Assembly (NCBI RefSeq): GCF_030065545.1 | Contig: NZ_JASJNC010000001.1 | Span: 434,001-498,000 of the forward strand | Direction: 5' to 3' | From: Marinicella marina | GTDB lineage: Bacteria > Pseudomonadota > Gammaproteobacteria > Xanthomonadales > Marinicellaceae | DNA: 64,000 nt | Shown here: piece by piece, positions 61,002-64,000 of the stretch | Position numbering within the stretch: the stretch's first letter is position 1 | How the letters are laid out: every line of letters begins with the position of its first letter | Made by a program: the position numbers and the translations under genes | Notes under the pieces: generated by a model | Databases searched by the model: none | The model's input: the letters and a program-made list of their open reading frames with translations, nothing else | What the model was told of the DNA's origin: nothing

Positions 61002-62389
61002 TTGTTGTATCCGAAATATTTCACTTTCTCTGCAGCAGAATCGCTGCCATCACTGCTTATTTTAGTGACAGTGACTTCTATGGTGTGAATTTTCTTATTG
61101 GCAGCGTCTTTGGCCGCTTGAATTTTAATGGGTACCGTAACCAACTGGCCGGGCTCAGCACTGATGCCAGTCTCATTCATACCCAACACTACCTTGAGGC
61201 CATCAATGCCACTGGCATTGACCTCATATTGAGCTGCCTCATTGCCTTTGTTCATGACTTTTAAGGTGTAGACATTTTCAATGGTAGCAGAATCAACGAT
61301 GCGGTAAAAAGTGTTGCGATCGTGAATCAGGTTCATATCAATGGCGCTGCGATTAACTAATGCCACACCAAATGATGCAACCAATGTCATCAAGATGATG
61401 AAATAAACAATTGTTCTGGGTCGAAGGATGTGGGTTGGTCTGCCTTCCAAAGCATTTTCAGTGGTGTATTTTATCAAGCCTTTTGGCATGCCACTTTTTT
61501 CCATCACATCATCACACGCATCTATGCAAGCAGCACAGGCAATACATTCGTACTGCAGACCGTCACGGATATCGATACCTGTTGGACACACCTGAACACA
61601 CAAGGTGCAATCAATACAGTCGCCTGGGTTTTCAACTTCGCGGCGTTTTTTACCGCGCATTCTGGGCTCGCCACGCTGTTCGTCATAGGAGATGATCAGC
61701 GTTTCTTTATCAAACATGGCGCTTTGAAAGCGGGCATATGGACACATGTAGAGGCACACTTGTTCGCGCAGAAAGCCAGCATTGCCGTATGTGGCAAAAG
61801 AATAAAAGAACAGCCAAAACATTTCCCAAGGGCCTAGGGTCCACTGCCAAACTTGCATCGACAGTTCCTTGATGGGGGTGAAAAAGCCAACGAAGGTGAA
61901 GCCAGTCCAGAGCGCAAAGGTGATCCACAAAAACTGTTTGCTGAATTTTCTGAAGATTTTTTCACGCGTCCAAGGGGCTTTGTCCAGTTTCATGCGTTTG
62001 TTGCGGTTGCCTTCAGCCAATTGCTCTAACCAAATAAACACTTCAGTCCAGACGGTTTGAGGGCAGGCATAACCGCACCACAACCGACCGGCCAATGCAG
62101 TGAAGAAGAACAGTGAAAAAGCGGCAATGATCAGCATCAAAGCCAGAAAGATAAAATCTTGTGGCCACAGGGTGATGCCAAAAATATGGAATCGCCTTTG
62201 CGGCAAGTCAAACAACACGGCTTGTTCGCCACCCCAGCTGATCCAAGGCAGTAAATAAAATAAGCCAAGTAACAGCCACACAGCTAATTTACGTTTGAAT
62301 TGAAACCGTCCTTTGACTTCTCTTGGGTATATTTTTTCGTGGGCTTTATACAGGCTCAGCTCAACAGGCTTGGTATCTTGGTTGGACAT
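60998..62389 (-). CDS. ccoG: Cytochrome c oxidase accessory ferredoxin CcoG
   Basis: The 463-residue membrane protein has about five hydrophobic segments, the CcoG block GYACPQTVWTEVFIWLEQ, two 4Fe-4S motifs (CIDCTLCVQVCP and CIACAACIDACD at about 255-300) and a C-terminal immunoglobulin-like domain (about 345-460). CcoG is proposed to reduce Cu(II) for cbb3 oxidase assembly. It overlaps the short ccoH by 4 bp and follows the orf at 62398. Confidence 0.95.
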   Translation of the reverse strand: MSNQDTKPVELSLYKAHEKIYPREVKGRFQFKRKLAVWLLLGLFYLLPWISWGGEQAVLFDLPQRRFHIFGITLWPQDFIFLALMLIIAAFSLFFFTALAGRLWCGYACPQTVWTEVFIWLEQLAEGNRNKRMKLDKAPWTREKIFRKFSKQFLWITFALWTGFTFVGFFTPIKELSMQVWQWTLGPWEMFWLFFYSFATYGNAGFLREQVCLYMCPYARFQSAMFDKETLIISYDEQRGEPRMRGKKRREVENPGDCIDCTLCVQVCPTGIDIRDGLQYECIACAACIDACDDVMEKSGMPKGLIKYTTENALEGRPTHILRPRTIVYFIILMTLVASFGVALVNRSAIDMNLIHDRNTFYRIVDSATIENVYTLKVMNKGNEAAQYEVNASGIDGLKVVLGMNETGISAEPGQLVTVPIKIQAAKDAANKKIHTIEVTVTKISSDGSDSAAEKVKYFGYNK

Positions 62390-62397
62390 GGGTTTGT

Positions 62398-62712
62398 TTA
62401 CGCGTTGGGGTTACGTTTGGCCAATTTGGTTCTGGGCAGAGCCAACACCAAACCACTGAACAATGCGGCAGAGAAGGTGAAGACCCAAAAGAACATGAAG
62501 CCCAATGCGTAACCCTGCCATTGTGAGACATCAACGCCAAAACTTGACAGTTGTCCCAGATAGGCAGGGTCAAACAGGGCAAAAAACACCATGGATTCAA
62601 CCGCGGCGGTAAAAAATGAAACCCACAATACAATCGCCATACGGCGCCAGAAAATTCGTTTGATTTGTCTTTCGTTAAATCCTTGGTTTTTTACTATGGG
62701 TTCAGTTGTCAT
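62398..62712 (-). CDS. Small membrane protein between ccoP and ccoG
   Basis: The 104-residue product has two hydrophobic helices (about 25-47 and 68-90) separated by FDPAYLGQLSSFGVDVSQWQ. It is not a known Cco subunit by sequence. The genes are tight on both sides (about 8 bp to ccoG, 21 bp to ccoP), so it is likely co-transcribed with them. A role in cbb3 assembly or stability is inference from position only. Confidence 0.7.
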   Translation of the reverse strand: MTTEPIVKNQGFNERQIKRIFWRRMAIVLWVSFFTAAVESMVFFALFDPAYLGQLSSFGVDVSQWQGYALGFMFFWVFTFSAALFSGLVLALPRTKLAKRNPNA

Positions 62713-62733
62713 GATGGTTTCAGTTGTATAGGT

Positions 62734-63618
62734 TTATTTGTTACTCAATGAATAAACATAAGCCGCTACCAGCTTGATGCGGTTTTCATCCAATATTTCA
62801 CTTTGTGACGGCATGTTGCCATTGAGGCCTTCATAAAGCGCCGTTTCAATGATTTCATGCGAACCATACAACCAAATGTCATCGGTCAGGTTAGGCGCGC
62901 CCAAAGCAGCAATACCTTTGCCTTCGGGGCCATGACAAGCGACACAAAACATCCCAAATTTAGCTTCGCCTTCAGCCGCCAAAGCGCCATCGTGATCGAT
63001 GCCAGATAAGCTTCTGACATAAGCAGCGACTTGTTTCACACCATCATCACCCAATGCAGGGGCCCAAGGAGGCATCACGCCCATGCGACCATTATTTAAA
63101 GTGTAAAGAATGTCGGCATATTCACCGCCCCAATTCCAATCGTCATCATTGAGGTTGGGAAAACCGGTTGCGCCACCGGCATCAGAGCCGTGGCATTGGG
63201 CACAGTTGTTGGCGAAAATTCTTTGGCCCAGAAGCATGGCCTGATCATCTTGAATCAGCTCATCTAAAGGTTTGTTGATAAAACCAGCAAAAGACTTATC
63301 GCGTGCATCGTTTACTTTGGCATAGTTGGCTTCAAAGCGATTAATTTGAGTCCACTCTTTGCTGCCTTTGAAATTACCCATACCAGGATAAAGGTACAAA
63401 TAAGCGATTGAGAAAACAATGGTAATCACAAACAACCACAACCACCAACGTGGCATGGGGTTATCTAATTCCGTTAAATCTTCATCCCACACGTGACCGG
63501 TGGTGTTATCGGCTCGTTTATCCACTTTTTTCTTTGAGGTGGCAAATAACAGCCACAAATAAGCAATGATGTGGGCAACAACCACAATAATTACTGTCCA
63601 ATGCCAAAAATTACTCAT
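62734..63618 (-). CDS. ccoP: cbb3 oxidase diheme subunit CcoP
   Basis: The 294-residue protein has a CcoP N-terminal domain with two membrane helices (about 5-25 and 55-75; DELTELDNPMPRWWLWLF-like block) and two c-type heme sites (CAQCHG about 138 and CVACHG about 225), each in a cytochrome c fold. It passes electrons to CcoO and CcoN. Its ATG overlaps the end of ccoQ by 8 bp. Confidence 0.96.
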   Translation of the reverse strand: MSNFWHWTVIIVVVAHIIAYLWLLFATSKKKVDKRADNTTGHVWDEDLTELDNPMPRWWLWLFVITIVFSIAYLYLYPGMGNFKGSKEWTQINRFEANYAKVNDARDKSFAGFINKPLDELIQDDQAMLLGQRIFANNCAQCHGSDAGGATGFPNLNDDDWNWGGEYADILYTLNNGRMGVMPPWAPALGDDGVKQVAAYVRSLSGIDHDGALAAEGEAKFGMFCVACHGPEGKGIAALGAPNLTDDIWLYGSHEIIETALYEGLNGNMPSQSEILDENRIKLVAAYVYSLSNK

Positions 63619-63775
63619 GAGTTTTCTCCTCAGTTTTGTCGGTTATTTCATCATCATCTTTTAATGCCATTTGTGACATTTCATCAAACTTGGCTTTGTT
63701 TTTCTTACTCCAAGCCCATGCTACGATGCCAAGAAAGACCACCAGTAACAGACCTGTATATATTCCACTGATCAT
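63611..63775 (-). CDS. ccoQ: cbb3 oxidase small subunit CcoQ
   Basis: The 54-residue frame starts MISGIYTGLLLVVFLGIVAW, with one membrane helix, then WSKKNKAKFDEMSQMALKDD and an acidic tail. This is the CcoQ/FixQ pattern. It lies between ccoO and ccoP and overlaps the ccoP start. Confidence 0.9.
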   Translation of the reverse strand: MISGIYTGLLLVVFLGIVAWAWSKKNKAKFDEMSQMALKDDDEITDKTEEKTHE

Positions 63776-63787
63776 ATTAACTGCTCC

Positions 63788-64000
63788 TTATTGGTAGCGT
63801 TTAGGCATGGCTGTGCCCAAATCTTGTAAATATGCCACCAACGCATCAAGTTGGGTTTTACCTTCGATGCTGGTTGCGGCGTTGGCAATTTGTTCATCAG
63901 AGTAAGGGTGACCTAACATTTGTAGTACCTTCATACTGGCAACGGTTTCCTCAACGTCGATTTCAGTCTCAGCCAACCAAGGGTAACCTGGCATGTTTGA
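63788..64000 (-). CDS. ccoO: cbb3 oxidase monoheme subunit CcoO, C-terminus (partial)
   Basis: The last ~70 residues are present, with MPGYPWL, ETVASMKVLQMLGHPY and LDALVAYLQDLGTAMPKRY, which end most CcoO proteins. The heme site and the rest, and ccoN, lie outside the window. It is 12 bp upstream of ccoQ. Confidence 0.92.
   Translation of the reverse strand, partial: SNMPGYPWLAETEIDVEETVASMKVLQMLGHPYSDEQIANAATSIEGKTQLDALVAYLQDLGTAMPKRYQ

Noticed and set aside
1-64000. rRNA and tRNA genes
   Set aside because: No cloverleaf with the GTTCGAnTC T-loop or rRNA-like sequence was noticed on either strand. A tRNA search program would settle this.

Overview
The window is about 64 kb of an AT-leaning chromosome from a gammaproteobacterium. 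The taxon is inferred from gene order and gene content, not from a database search: hfq-hflX-hflK, lptD-surA-pdxA-rsmA, a cbb3 oxidase cluster with ccoGHIS, and secreted proteins ending in an IFxx(G/S)F(D/E) tail. A marine lineage near Marinicella or the Xanthomonadales would fit, but this is a guess. No rRNA, tRNA, prophage or CRISPR array was seen.

Layout. 1-2.2 kb: start of hflK, hflX and hfq on the minus strand, with a 108-bp in-frame tandem repeat between hflX and hfq. 2.3-12.8 kb: envelope and surface genes, namely two methyltransferases, a large propeller/beta-helix secreted protein, an LtaS/OpgB-type phosphoglycerol transferase, a GDPD-like lipoprotein, a broken GMC oxidoreductase and a GtrB-type glycosyltransferase. 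13.0-20.3 kb: a complete histidine operon in seven overlapping genes, hisG-hisC/HAD-hisB-hisH-hisF-hisA/I/E-hisD. Two of these are fusions. The leader carries two successive His-rich leader peptides, each followed by its own intrinsic terminator. 20.3-26.8 kb: an FG-GAP secreted protein, an NlpC/P60 lipoprotein, TrkH, signal peptidase I, a YedK/HMCES-type SRAP protein and UmuD.

26.8-34.8 kb is an accessory island lying between umuD and umuC, which are normally adjacent. It holds twelve copies of a 22-bp REP palindrome on both strands. One inverted pair brackets a REP-associated Y1 transposase (RAYT), and a remnant of a second RAYT start lies at 34.7 kb. It also holds two full copies of a ~189-bp MITE-like element, several attC-like repeats, and a row of small same-strand genes of mostly unknown function, resembling integron cassettes without an integrase. 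A TetM-like GTPase and an ankyrin protein also sit here.

34.9-64 kb is mostly housekeeping: umuC, a VanZ-like protein, a homologue of the tRNA-queuosine mannosyltransferase family, a Ser/Thr kinase, aspS, a lipase-like hydrolase, MscS, YegP, lptD-surA-pdxA-rsmA-bioD and a choice-of-anchor I protein. After these come a MacB-type ABC export operon with three consecutive periplasmic adaptor genes, and ccoS-ccoI-(short ccoH)-ccoG-orf-ccoP-ccoQ-ccoO.

The strongest observations are the tandem histidine attenuators with the compact fused operon, and the REP/RAYT/MITE/attC-like island that separates umuD from umuC.
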